A DNA stretch of 64,000 nt from positions 124,001-188,000 of the forward strand of contig NZ_JASC01000004.1 in the NCBI RefSeq assembly GCF_000622365.1. Direction: 5' to 3'. The notes under the pieces are model-generated. The model saw nothing but the letters and a program-made list of their open reading frames with translations, was not told the origin of the DNA and did no database searches. Numbering within the stretch: position 1 is the stretch's first letter; every line of letters begins with the position of its first letter. Made by a program: the position numbers and the translations under genes. Below, piece by piece: positions 53,333 through 62,258 of this stretch. Source of the DNA: Sulfitobacter noctilucae (lineage in GTDB: Bacteria; Pseudomonadota; Alphaproteobacteria; Rhodobacterales; Rhodobacteraceae).

Positions 53333-53995
53333 ATCAGGCTCCTGTGGGTCGGGGCTTTGTTTCTGTCTACAGGCTGCAAAGGTCCCCTGTCGATGCTTGA
53401 CCCCGCCGGACCCGCCGCCCGCGAGATCGCAACACTTTGGTGGATCATGCTGGGGGGTTCCTTTGCCATCCTTGTATTTGTAACCATTCTGTTGGCGCTG
53501 TCGTTCCGCCCTGACAGGCGCCAGCACGATGATGTGCGAATGGAACGCACCTGGATCGTCGGACTGGGCTTGGGTTTTTCCGTGGCGGTGCTCGCCGCGC
53601 TGCTGTCGTACGGCGTCGCCACAGGTGCGCGTCTGACGGCACCTTCGGAGACACCTGTGCAGGTTACGGCAAAGGCGACATTGGCCGGTTGGACCTTCGG
53701 CTACGACGCGCGCGACGACACCGAAGATGTGCTGCATATTCCCGCCAGGCGTGACGTCGAGGTGGCGATCACCACAGGCGATATCATTCACAGCTTCTGG
53801 GTGCCGCGACTGGCCGGCAAGATCGACGCGATTCCGGGCCACGTGAACAGGCTTCGCATCGAAGCAGATACACCGGGCGTTTATCAAGGCCGCAGCGCCG
53901 AATACAGCGGGCCGGGCTACCTTGACCTTCGGTTCACGGTTCAGGCCCATGACGCCGACGGCTGGCAAGAATTCCTGCGTGGAGAAACCGAATGA
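53285..53995 (+). CDS. coxB: Heme-copper oxidase subunit II lacking CuA ligands
   Basis: From ATG 53285 the protein has 236 residues; the start is uncertain because the lipoprotein-like signal (LLWVGALFLSTGC, Cys31) could begin from another codon. Two membrane helices precede a cupredoxin domain (about 120-236). The domain keeps His169 in TGDIIHSFWVPRLAGKIDAI, but where the CuA site should be it reads YQGRSAEYSGPGYLDL. Both Cys are Ser204 and Ser208, His is Tyr212, and Met is Leu215. This resembles CyoA of quinol oxidases, which also lack CuA. The gene overlaps subunit I by 4 bp. I therefore doubt a standard cytochrome c oxidase function. Confidence 0.85.
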   Translation: MVGGVIRLLDRFVIAHIRLLWVGALFLSTGCKGPLSMLDPAGPAAREIATLWWIMLGGSFAILVFVTILLALSFRPDRRQHDDVRMERTWIVGLGLGFSVAVLAALLSYGVATGARLTAPSETPVQVTAKATLAGWTFGYDARDDTEDVLHIPARRDVEVAITTGDIIHSFWVPRLAGKIDAIPGHVNRLRIEADTPGVYQGRSAEYSGPGYLDLRFTVQAHDADGWQEFLRGETE

Positions 53996-56475
53996 ACGCC
54001 CTGCAACGTCACCGCAAACTTGACGCAATCTGGGCCTCCGACAAAGGGTTTCGCGGCTGGTTCAATACTGTCAGCCACACCGATCTGGGCCGCATGTTTC
54101 TAGTGACTGCGTTTTTCTACTTCGGTGTCGCGGGTGTTCTGTCGATGTTGATCCGTGCGCAGCTGGCCACGCCCCATTCCGCTTGGGCCAGCGAAGAGGT
54201 TTACGCCCAACTGTTCACCATGCACGGAACAATCATGATGTTCCTGTTCGCGATCCCCGCGATCGAAGGCATGGCCGTTTATCTGATCCCCAAAATGCTA
54301 GGCACACGTGATTTGGCCTATCCCCGCCTGACCGCCTACGGCTACTGGTGCTATGCCTTCGGGGGCGCAATGATGCTTGCCTCGCTGGTGTTGGGGCTGG
54401 CCCCGGATGGCGGCTGGTTCATGTATCCGCCGCTGACGGGCGGCATCCATTCGCCGGGGATCAATACGGATTTCTGGTTGATCGGCATTACCTTCGTTGA
54501 GATCTCGGCAATCTGCGCTGCGGTGGAACTCTGCGTGTCGATCCTCAAATTCCGCGCACCGGGCATGTCGCTGGACAAGATGCCGATCTTTGGTTGGTAT
54601 ATCCTTGTCACGTCGCTGATGATCCTGACCGGCTTTCCGCCACTGATCCTGGGCTCGATCCTGCTGGAGCTGGAACGCGCCTTCGGCCTGCCGTTCTTTC
54701 AGGCGGAACTTGGCGGTGACAGCCTGCTCTGGCAGCACCTGTTCTGGCTGTTCGGCCACCCCGAGGTTTACATCATCTTCCTGCCTGCAGCCGGTATCCT
54801 GTCAACCTTGATCCCGGTGATGGCCCGAACAACGCTGCTGGGCTACGGCTGGATCGTGGCGAGCGTGGTGGCGTTGGCTTTCCTCAGCTTCGGATTATGG
54901 GTGCATCACATGTTCACGACCGGCATCCCGCACATGGGGGTGGCGTTCTTTTCTGCCGCCTCGACCCTCGTGGCGGTGCCCACGGCGGTACAGTTGTTCG
55001 CGTGGATCGGTACGATGTGGAAAGGGCGGCCAGAACTCCATATGCCGATGCTGCATATCCTCGGCTTTTTCATCACCTTCGTGATCGGTGGTCTGACGGG
55101 TGTGATGGTGGCCATCGTGCCATTCGACTGGCAGGTGCATGATACGGCCTTTATCACCGCGCATCTCCATTACGTGCTGTTCGGCGGCTTCGTGTTCCCG
55201 ATCCTTGCGGGGTTGTATTACTGGCTGCCGCTGGTCACCGGCCGCAAGCGGTTCTTCAAGCTGGGCGAGACCGCGTTTGTGCTGATCTTCACCGGTTTTC
55301 ACGGGACGTTTCTGGCCATGCACGTTCTGGGCCTGCTCGGCCAGCGCCGCCGCATCCACACATACGACGTTGATGCGGGATGGACCGCGATCAACCTGAC
55401 TGCATCGGTTTTCAGTTTCATCATGGCCATCGGGCTGGCGCTGGTGTTGATCGATATCATCATCCACCTGTTCATCGCCGTGCGCGGTGCACGCAGCCCT
55501 TGGGGTGCAGGCACGCTGGAATGGGCCACAATGTCGCCGCCGCCATCCTATAATTTCGCCAGCCTGCCGCATGTCACATCACGCGCGCCCTACACCGACA
55601 ACCCCACGTTGCCGGATGAAATGGCGCGCGGGCTGGGATACCTTAGTGATCCGCAAGAGGGCAGACGCGAGACGTTGATGATTGATGTGACCAGCGGCAC
55701 GCCCGAAGCCGTAGTAGTCTATCCGGCCAACACGTTTCTGCCGATCAAAATGGCGGCTGTGACGGGGGTGTTCTTCTTGTCGCTGCTTCTGAAAGTCTAC
55801 TGGATCACACCGCTGGCGGTAATCGGGGTTGCTGCCCTTGCATGGCGCTGGGCATGGCAGCTTGGCGCACGAAACGACGCAGGCCCCCAGCCAGTGGGTC
55901 GCGACATGTATCTGCCGCTGTCGTCCGAAACGGCCAAATCGCAAGGCTGGTGGGGCAGCGCATTTCTATTGGTCGCCAACGCAACATTTTTCGGCTCGCT
56001 TCTGTTCGGATACGCCTTTTTGTGGACTATTGCGCCGGGCTGGCCGCCGCCTGTCTGGCTAGACTTGTGGTTGCCCGAACTTGCCTTTGGTATTGCCGCA
56101 GCCCTTGCCGCCCCGATCCTGATCCGCATGACCTGTGCCCGTGTAGCCGGCGGTCAGGCCGCTGCAGCCCCCTGCACGATGGCCCTTGTGGCAGTCGTTG
56201 TGCTGGCAGTCTGTCTGGCCTCTTTGATGCTACGCACGCCTGACCCTTCAATGCACGCCTATGGCGCGACATTGCTGGTGCTGGGGGGTTATGGATTTTT
56301 CCATGCGGCGGTGACGGGTGTGATGTTGGGTTTCTTAAGGGCGCGGATTGCAAAGGGCCACACCTCTCAGGCCCGCCGTGCAGAACCGGCCATCGTTCGG
56401 CTTTGGGTCGACTATACCGCCGCCGTCGGCATCTTGTGCCTCACGATTGCGCATCTTCCGGCTCTGCTGACATGA
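53992..56475 (+). CDS. coxA: Heme-copper oxidase subunit I fused to subunit III
   Basis: An 827-residue fusion: subunit I (about 1-560) and subunit III-like helices (about 640-825). Heme a His78 (FTMHGT), CuB His256 and cross-linked Tyr260 (GHPEVYI), His305-His306 (WVHHMFTTG) and His391/His393 (AHLHYVLFGG) are all present, as is Glu258 and the D-channel Asp107. The K-channel Lys in VPTxxKxFxW is Gln334 here (VPTAVQLFAW), and the NN of the D-channel loop is replaced. Of the E. coli CyoB quinol-site residues checked by eye, Arg71, Asp75 and His98 are not kept, while Gln101 appears kept. The donor therefore stays open. It is coupled to CoxB and to the small membrane gene by 4-bp overlaps. Confidence 0.93.
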   Translation: MNALQRHRKLDAIWASDKGFRGWFNTVSHTDLGRMFLVTAFFYFGVAGVLSMLIRAQLATPHSAWASEEVYAQLFTMHGTIMMFLFAIPAIEGMAVYLIPKMLGTRDLAYPRLTAYGYWCYAFGGAMMLASLVLGLAPDGGWFMYPPLTGGIHSPGINTDFWLIGITFVEISAICAAVELCVSILKFRAPGMSLDKMPIFGWYILVTSLMILTGFPPLILGSILLELERAFGLPFFQAELGGDSLLWQHLFWLFGHPEVYIIFLPAAGILSTLIPVMARTTLLGYGWIVASVVALAFLSFGLWVHHMFTTGIPHMGVAFFSAASTLVAVPTAVQLFAWIGTMWKGRPELHMPMLHILGFFITFVIGGLTGVMVAIVPFDWQVHDTAFITAHLHYVLFGGFVFPILAGLYYWLPLVTGRKRFFKLGETAFVLIFTGFHGTFLAMHVLGLLGQRRRIHTYDVDAGWTAINLTASVFSFIMAIGLALVLIDIIIHLFIAVRGARSPWGAGTLEWATMSPPPSYNFASLPHVTSRAPYTDNPTLPDEMARGLGYLSDPQEGRRETLMIDVTSGTPEAVVVYPANTFLPIKMAAVTGVFFLSLLLKVYWITPLAVIGVAALAWRWAWQLGARNDAGPQPVGRDMYLPLSSETAKSQGWWGSAFLLVANATFFGSLLFGYAFLWTIAPGWPPPVWLDLWLPELAFGIAAALAAPILIRMTCARVAGGQAAAAPCTMALVAVVVLAVCLASLMLRTPDPSMHAYGATLLVLGGYGFFHAAVTGVMLGFLRARIAKGHTSQARRAEPAIVRLWVDYTAAVGILCLTIAHLPALLT

Positions 56476-56777
56476 AGGATCTGCTGCGCATCTTGCTGCC
56501 GCTTCTGGTTTGGGTTGCGACATTCAGCGCGATCTACGGACTGCACGGGCTGACCTGTTCGCAACATTCCAATTTGCTGGCATCGCTGCCTGCCAGCGGC
56601 CTTCTGACCGGCGCATGGATTGTGGCAATATTGATACAGACCATAGTGCTGGGCGGCTTGCATCACTGGCCGTCGGCATCGGCGACCCTTCAGCGCATCG
56701 CCCTGACCCTAGGCTGGACAGCCATTGTAGCGATGCTTTGGTCGCTGTTTCCCGTGCTGTTGGCAGGCTGCTCCTAA
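56472..56777 (+). CDS. Small membrane protein of the oxidase cluster
   Basis: A 101-residue protein with three membrane segments (LLRILLPLLVWVATFSAIYG, LLTGAWIVAILIQTIVLG and LTLGWTAIVAMLWSLFPVLL). It starts 4 bp inside the end of the subunit I/III gene (ATGA), so it is co-translated. I do not recognise a family. The position suggests a small accessory subunit or assembly factor of the oxidase. The last four bases overlap the end of the convergent SDR/VKOR gene. Confidence 0.7.
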   Translation: MKDLLRILLPLLVWVATFSAIYGLHGLTCSQHSNLLASLPASGLLTGAWIVAILIQTIVLGGLHHWPSASATLQRIALTLGWTAIVAMLWSLFPVLLAGCS

Positions 56778-59272
56778 AAGATCATCCTATCCCATGTACC
56801 GTAGCTTGAGCGCACCGGCCCGCGCGGGATCGACAAGGCGACAAGCGCCAGCCCGCAGATCGCCGAATTGGCCAAGATCAGCAGCGGCGTATCATAGAAG
56901 AATGGCGCTGCGAGCAGGACCAGACCCAGCATGATATTTACCAAGCGAAACGCCCGTGCGACGGTTGCAACCGCGGTTATGGTCACCGTTAGGGCCAGCG
57001 CCCCGACGATATGATTGACCGACGCCATACCACCCGACGCGCCGATGGCCCAGGGCGCCAGCATCAGCCAGATCGACACGATGGCCATGCCTGCCAGCGG
57101 CCAGGTCACTTGCAAACCACCCGTCAGCATGTCCTTGATCAGCACAGTTGGGGCCTGTTCGAAATCGTCACCCTGATGCGAGGTGGCACCCTCATCGGTG
57201 TCGCCGGTAAGGAACACGCGCAGCCACGGTTGGCCCTCGTTTTTGCGACGGCGCAGGAATTGGCAAGTCGCGACCAGCTCATCCACCGAATACGGGATTT
57301 GCACCAGCATGGCAGCGGCCAGCAGCAGACATAAGGTGCAATAGGTTCCGATCAGAATGGGTTGAATAATGATGAAGAAGATCGAAATGGCCCCCAATGG
57401 CACGATCATCAGCCCGAAGAGCAACGTCAACCACGGCATCGTGCGCCACCGGTTCTGTGCCCCGATCAAGCCCACGATTATTTCCAGCGCATAGGTCACG
57501 GCACCGATCCCTGCGTCGGGTATCGGCCAAGCCTTTGACACATCCGAGGTGATCACCTCTTCGGTGCCGTTTTTGCCATCACCCGGCATGCCGCTGAAAA
57601 ACGGGTCCCAAACGCCGGGGATTGCCTCCAATTGGTGCGCGGTCATGTAGCGGGACCCCAATAGCCCCACCAGCGCCAGCACGATCAGCGGTATGCGTTG
57701 CAACCAGCTGGACGGATTGTAGTCCCATCCCTTCGGTACCATCGGTCCGGTCTGGTCGGCTGTAGCCGACACCCCCGGCGCGGGTGGAAGCGCTATCGCA
57801 AACGAGATAATCAAAATACCGCAGATCGTCGCGTTCAGATAAGCAGCACCACTGTCCGTCCATGTGACAAGCGGCACCATCAACAGACAGACCCCGATCA
57901 AAGCGCAGGCAAACCGCGCCCAAGACAGCCGCCAGGACATCGCCAGAAACGAGAACGGGACCAAAAGTGCGCCGGTCACATAGTCGCCCCAGGCCATCCA
58001 TGTGCCGGCGTAGCCCAGAAGGGGCGGCGAGGTTAGCAACCAGAACGCCAGCGCCATATTCGCCCAGTGCGCCCAAAGGTTCGATTGATGCGCTTTGCGG
58101 TATTTCAATTCATGCGCGGCGCGAATGTCTTCGGCGTCGCGGCCCCGTTCGGCAGCTGCCACCATCCAAGGCGGCTGATGGATGCCGTTGCCCTCATACC
58201 AACCCGGCGGATCCTCCTTGAGTGCCGCGACCAGCGCTGCAAGCCCGTCTTCGATATTGTGATCCGGCGTCCACCCCAGCACATCACGCGCGCGGCTTGT
58301 GTCCAGCGCATAGTGATCAGAGGCCATGTCAATCATGAACGGCCTGATGAAAGGCTTCTCGCCCTCGTCATAGGCATCGGGAATGATCGGCTCGGCCTTG
58401 GTTTCGACCCAGGCACCGAGTTTGGCCGCGGGTCCCGGTGCGACAAGTGTTGCCCATTCGTCTGCCCCGTGGATCAACTCTCCGATGCGGGTCTGCAGGG
58501 CTTGATAGCCCAGCCCGTAAGGCTCTCCGATCAGGATTGCCGTGCCGCTGTCGATGCGGTCACGTCGATCAACGGTGCGTTTGAAGGCATCGATCATATC
58601 ATCGCGATGCAGAAACGCCTGACCGGCATTCAAATCGCCGGAATAAACATAGCTTTTCAAATCACGCTCATAGATGCGGGCGATCTGCTGGCTTAGCGTC
58701 GGAACAGCGCTTTCGCTGTCGTAAAGCCCGGCCAGTCGCAGCAGCACATATGGAATGTTTCCCGCTGTCTCTTTTATGACCTTCTCCGTGCGCGCCTTGG
58801 ACTTCGGATAGGCCCATCCGGGGCCGAGAGGGCTGTCCTCGTCGATCACTTCACCGGGGTGGATTGGGGCATGCACCAGCATCGTGCTGGAATAGATAAA
58901 TTGCGCCACATTGAAGGCCTGAAGCCCTTGCAGCAGGCGGCGGGTGCCATCCTCGTTGACCTCTCGGTAAAGGTCTCTTTCTTTGCCGGAAAAGTCAAAA
59001 TAGGCTGCCAGATGAATGACTGATGCAATCTGCTTGCCGTGGTTTTCCTGCAGTGTTTTCAGCGCCAATTCGACCGACGCATCCTGCGTCAGATCAATTT
59101 CTATTATCTCGCAAAGATCGCTTTCGGTGTTCGTATCAAGACCAACGATGGTATAGTCTTTTTGCAATGCGCGGGTCAGCGCGGTGCCGATATTTCCGGC
59201 GGCCCCGGTGATCACAACCAAGGGCTTGTTGTCCTTTGACGTTCCGCCATCCATCTTTGCGATACTCCCCAT
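56774..59272 (-). CDS. Fusion protein: NAD-dependent epimerase-like SDR, SPW repeats and VKOR-like domain
   Basis: An 832-residue protein. Residues 15-360 are an extended SDR: nucleotide site ITGAAGNIGTAL (21-32), Ser128-Ser129 and the intact YPKSK (Tyr155, Lys159). Residues about 397-500 form a first SPW-type pair of helices (WANMALAFWLLTSPPLLGYA). About 525-675 match a vitamin K epoxide reductase-like domain with CTLC (Cys645 and Cys648), and a second SPW unit follows (715-820, WLMLAPWAIG). It is an inner-membrane protein with a cytoplasmic dehydrogenase and a membrane redox pair. A thiol or quinone redox role is possible. An alternative start is at 59254. Confidence 0.85.
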   Translation of the reverse strand: MGSIAKMDGGTSKDNKPLVVITGAAGNIGTALTRALQKDYTIVGLDTNTESDLCEIIEIDLTQDASVELALKTLQENHGKQIASVIHLAAYFDFSGKERDLYREVNEDGTRRLLQGLQAFNVAQFIYSSTMLVHAPIHPGEVIDEDSPLGPGWAYPKSKARTEKVIKETAGNIPYVLLRLAGLYDSESAVPTLSQQIARIYERDLKSYVYSGDLNAGQAFLHRDDMIDAFKRTVDRRDRIDSGTAILIGEPYGLGYQALQTRIGELIHGADEWATLVAPGPAAKLGAWVETKAEPIIPDAYDEGEKPFIRPFMIDMASDHYALDTSRARDVLGWTPDHNIEDGLAALVAALKEDPPGWYEGNGIHQPPWMVAAAERGRDAEDIRAAHELKYRKAHQSNLWAHWANMALAFWLLTSPPLLGYAGTWMAWGDYVTGALLVPFSFLAMSWRLSWARFACALIGVCLLMVPLVTWTDSGAAYLNATICGILIISFAIALPPAPGVSATADQTGPMVPKGWDYNPSSWLQRIPLIVLALVGLLGSRYMTAHQLEAIPGVWDPFFSGMPGDGKNGTEEVITSDVSKAWPIPDAGIGAVTYALEIIVGLIGAQNRWRTMPWLTLLFGLMIVPLGAISIFFIIIQPILIGTYCTLCLLLAAAMLVQIPYSVDELVATCQFLRRRKNEGQPWLRVFLTGDTDEGATSHQGDDFEQAPTVLIKDMLTGGLQVTWPLAGMAIVSIWLMLAPWAIGASGGMASVNHIVGALALTVTITAVATVARAFRLVNIMLGLVLLAAPFFYDTPLLILANSAICGLALVALSIPRGPVRSSYGTWDRMIF

Positions 59273-59406
59273 TCAGTTTGTGCGATCCGGAATCTTGATG
59301 CCAGCGATGTCTCGCCCGGAACCTTTCGATCTCCCCGGGCAGGGTCAGTGGGTTATCCGGTCCATTCACACCAAACGCGCTTGTCTTTCACGACAACGAG
59401 CCGCGC

Positions 59407-59895
59407 TCAGTCGTCGTCATAGGTCCCTGCCCGCTGTTCAAGTTTGCGGATCAGGGTGATGATGATCAGCGCCAAAAGGACCGTCATACCGGCAATGGAC
59501 CATTCCCCCAAACCACAGGCCACTCCGATGGCGGCGGCGACCCACATACTGGCACCAGTCGTCAGACCACGCACCTTGCCTTGGGAAAACACGATCAATC
59601 CCGCCGCCAAGAAGGCGACGCCACCCGTGACCGCTTCGATAATGCGCAAGGGATCCATTCTCACGGTCTCACCGAAGTCGCCCACCCGGGATAGTAGTGC
59701 AAGTGTCAGCAGGCAGTAGACACAGGCGGCCAGACCAATCAACATATGCGTCCTCAGGCCTGCTGGACGCTGCAAGGATTCACGCTCAAGCCCGATGAGG
59801 CCGCAGAACACCACGGTCGCCAATGTGCGGGCTACCACGACAGCGAGAGGCAGACTGGGATCCAAGGTAAACTCTGTCAGCAAGTCATCCCACAT
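59407..59895 (-). CDS. MgtC/SapB family membrane protein
   Basis: A 162-residue protein with four or five membrane segments. The N-terminal part has VVARTLATVVFCGLIGLERE, with the conserved Arg/Glu pattern of MgtC, and further TGVAFLAAG-like helices (AVTGGVAFLAAGLIVFSQGK). It lacks the long C-terminal ACT domain of Salmonella MgtC, so it belongs to the short SapB-like group of unknown function. The start at 59895 overlaps the stop of the small 84-residue gene (TGATG), so it is translated with the glycosyltransferase operon upstream. Confidence 0.85.
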   Translation of the reverse strand: MWDDLLTEFTLDPSLPLAVVVARTLATVVFCGLIGLERESLQRPAGLRTHMLIGLAACVYCLLTLALLSRVGDFGETVRMDPLRIIEAVTGGVAFLAAGLIVFSQGKVRGLTTGASMWVAAAIGVACGLGEWSIAGMTVLLALIIITLIRKLEQRAGTYDDD

Positions 59896-60149
59896 CAGAG
59901 AATAGCCTGCTCACGATTCGACAAATTACCTTGGCTGCACTCGTACATCTTTATCCTCTTTTCCAATGACATCACCCCGGCTTTCGCAAAATCTCCACCC
60001 TGCAAGTCGCAGAGGGATTGTTGCATCAATACGCTTGCTTGGCCACCGATGGGCCTTTGAGCTTCGCAATGTGGCGCCATTCGCTCTTCCAACACCATGT
60101 CTGACGCTGCTGCCAGATCGTCGCCCAGCAAAAATAGCCGTATGATCAT
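59895..60149 (-). CDS. Small protein of unknown function coupled to glycosyltransferase and MgtC genes
   Basis: An 84-residue protein starting MIIRLFLLGDDLAAASDMVL. Its ATG overlaps the stop of the glycosyltransferase gene (ATGA at 60149), and its stop TGA overlaps the next ATG (TGATG at 59895), a pattern that is hard to get by chance. The N-terminus is mildly hydrophobic but too short for a clear signal peptide. I recognise no family. Three Cys occur at about positions 28, 47 and 72. Confidence 0.55.
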   Translation of the reverse strand: MIIRLFLLGDDLAAASDMVLEERMAPHCEAQRPIGGQASVLMQQSLCDLQGGDFAKAGVMSLEKRIKMYECSQGNLSNREQAIL

Positions 60150-61279
60150 GCCACAGACCGCGACGCGAGGCTCTCAAAAGGCGGCAGCTGGAGTGGTTCG
60201 AAAGGCGGGGGCTCGAACCCTTCCCCGGTGCCGTCGATGGCCCGGGCATAAAGCGCCTCATATGCTGACAGCATCTGATCCAATGTGAACAACTGCTCTG
60301 CACGTTGCCGCGCCTTGTTCCTTGAAATTTTGAGCACACTCTTCAATGCCCTCGCCAAATCACCGGCATCCGCTGTTGCGTATTCTGCAACATCACCGGC
60401 AACCTCGCGAATTGCGCCATTCTCGATTGCAGCAATCGGAAGGCCGCATGCCATAGCCTCGATCGCGGCCAGGCCAAAAGGTTCATCCCAAAGAGGGGTG
60501 AACAGTAAAACAGAAGAGCGGGCAATTTCGCGGGCCAGATCCGCCCCTTTCAACAAGCCGCCGTATTGTACGTCAGCGCTCAATAGGGGCGCAATCTCTT
60601 CATCAAAATAGGTTTGGTTCTCGATAGTGCCGTAGAACCTGAGCGGAATCCCGGCCAAACGTGCGGCCTGCACGGCCAGGTGCGTTCCCTTGGTCGGCGT
60701 AATGCGCCCCATCCAGACGGCGGTTCCGTCTCCTTCCGGGCAGAATGGCCAGGCATCCAGATCAATGCCGTTGGGAACAACCCGAGCAAACGGTGCGTCG
60801 GCAGTATCAAACCAAGCCGATAACTGCCGTTTGGAGCAGGTTGTAAAGAGCGACCAGGGGGTTCCACCATCGGCTACGGCACGCTTGAGGACCTTGAACG
60901 GTGGCACATGCAAAGATGTAACCATGGGGATGCGGTCGCGGGTGGCAAAACGCGGCGGAAACCGATGCAGAGAGTTGTTATGTACGACATCGAAACCGCC
61001 CGCGATGATGCGCGGTAGCAACCGCTCGAAAGCTTGATCTAGATAATCCGTCAACTCCTGTGTGCCGTGCCATTTGTGCCAAGGATACACGCGGTCATAA
61101 TGCGTCTGAATGACGGGTTCGACCTTTCCTCCCCAATCGCTGTCTCCCGCGGCAAAGAGGGTGACATCATGCCCCCTCGCCCGCAATCCGCGGCACAAAT
61201 GCCAGCAGTGTGCTTCCATCCCCCCCATGAACGGAGGCGCAATTGGGAAGCGGATATGCCCGATGACCGCAATCTTCAT
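60146..61279 (-). CDS. Glycosyltransferase family 4 protein
   Basis: A 377-residue GT-B glycosyltransferase. It opens with the acceptor loop MKIAVIGHIRFPIAPPFMGG followed by MEAHCWHLCRGLRARGHDVT. The donor domain starts AVWMGRITPTKGTHLAVQAA (about 190-209). The conserved acidic section is LWDEPFGLAAIEAMACGLPI (about 279-298). It is 4 bp downstream of the GT2 gene and overlaps the small gene after it. The substrate is unknown. Confidence 0.88.
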   Translation of the reverse strand: MKIAVIGHIRFPIAPPFMGGMEAHCWHLCRGLRARGHDVTLFAAGDSDWGGKVEPVIQTHYDRVYPWHKWHGTQELTDYLDQAFERLLPRIIAGGFDVVHNNSLHRFPPRFATRDRIPMVTSLHVPPFKVLKRAVADGGTPWSLFTTCSKRQLSAWFDTADAPFARVVPNGIDLDAWPFCPEGDGTAVWMGRITPTKGTHLAVQAARLAGIPLRFYGTIENQTYFDEEIAPLLSADVQYGGLLKGADLAREIARSSVLLFTPLWDEPFGLAAIEAMACGLPIAAIENGAIREVAGDVAEYATADAGDLARALKSVLKISRNKARQRAEQLFTLDQMLSAYEALYARAIDGTGEGFEPPPFEPLQLPPFESLASRSVA

Positions 61280-61283
61280 TGCT

Positions 61284-62258
61284 TCATTCCGCCGCTATCA
61301 TTGACACAAGGTCGTCCCCGGCCCGAGCCGCGGCGCGTCGTTCTTCCTCGGTATTGAAATCACGCAAAAGCTTGTCCATCACCCGCCGGGAATTGGCGTA
61401 AGGCATATCACCAGTCTGACGACACAAGGCAAAATCTGCGTCATTTGGTTTGCGCAGAATTTTCAGGCCCTCGTTTGTGTTTTCGATCAGCCCCATCAGC
61501 CGGAACGCATGCAACCAATGTCCCATTGTCCGGTGGCCCCAGCGGGTGGCGAAATATTCAGCGTTCCGAACGACAGCTTCAACATGATGGATCGGCGGCA
61601 TGCAATGGTCGTGATACTGATGGTAGACCTTAGCCCCTTTCATCCACCAGATGTCGATCCCGCGTGCATCCAGCACACGGCCAAAATCTGTGTCCTCGCC
61701 GCCATACCCGAAATAGCCTTCGTCGAAACCGCCGCTTCGATCCCAATCGGTGCGGTGCATGGCAAAGCTCAACGACCAGAAACAGCGATAGTCCTCACAG
61801 CGACGAAGACCTTCCGCGGGAGGGCCTTGCCGGTCGGAATGTCTGACACCCACCACTTCGAATTCATCAAAGTTCAGCCCATCTTCTACGGCTCCCTGAG
61901 GAAGGTAGGCGACCTCTCCCATCACCAGCCCGCGCTTTTCATATATAACGCCAGCCAGATCGGCGACCAACTCGGGATGCGGAATACAATCCACATCGAC
62001 AAAGGCCAGTATATCACCGCTTGCTTTCGCAGCAGCAGCATTCCGCGCGGCGGCCAGAGCAAGCTCTCCGTCCGGGCGGGTGACTTGAACCTGATGGATC
62101 GGGAAATCTGTCTCGGGCAAATTGTCGTACGGATCGTCTTGCATTGCAGCGATCACCAATTCGCGCGGGGGGACAGTTTGCTGCGTCAGTCCTAGAATGA
62201 CATTGTGCAGATGCGCCTCACGGCCGTGGGCGATGGTCAAAACGGATACGTTACGCAT
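61284..62258 (-). CDS. Glycosyltransferase family 2 protein
   Basis: ATG 62258 (MRNVSVLTIAHGREAHLHNV), preceded by AAAGAGG, gives 324 residues; longer frames run antisense of the next gene. The GT-A fold has the nucleotide-sugar DxD in AFVDVDCIPHPELV (about 92-105) and the GGEDTDFG acidic motif (about 195-202), conserved in GT2 enzymes. It overlaps the MurG-like gene by 8 bp. It transfers a sugar from UDP- or GDP-sugars to an unknown acceptor. Confidence 0.85.
   Translation of the reverse strand: MRNVSVLTIAHGREAHLHNVILGLTQQTVPPRELVIAAMQDDPYDNLPETDFPIHQVQVTRPDGELALAAARNAAAAKASGDILAFVDVDCIPHPELVADLAGVIYEKRGLVMGEVAYLPQGAVEDGLNFDEFEVVGVRHSDRQGPPAEGLRRCEDYRCFWSLSFAMHRTDWDRSGGFDEGYFGYGGEDTDFGRVLDARGIDIWWMKGAKVYHQYHDHCMPPIHHVEAVVRNAEYFATRWGHRTMGHWLHAFRLMGLIENTNEGLKILRKPNDADFALCRQTGDMPYANSRRVMDKLLRDFNTEEERRAAARAGDDLVSMIAAE

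Noticed and set aside
53333..54028. Long upstream extension of the DUF2231 frame
   Set aside because: It is antisense to coxB and lacks membrane or family features; the AGGAG-preceded ATG at 53332 is better.
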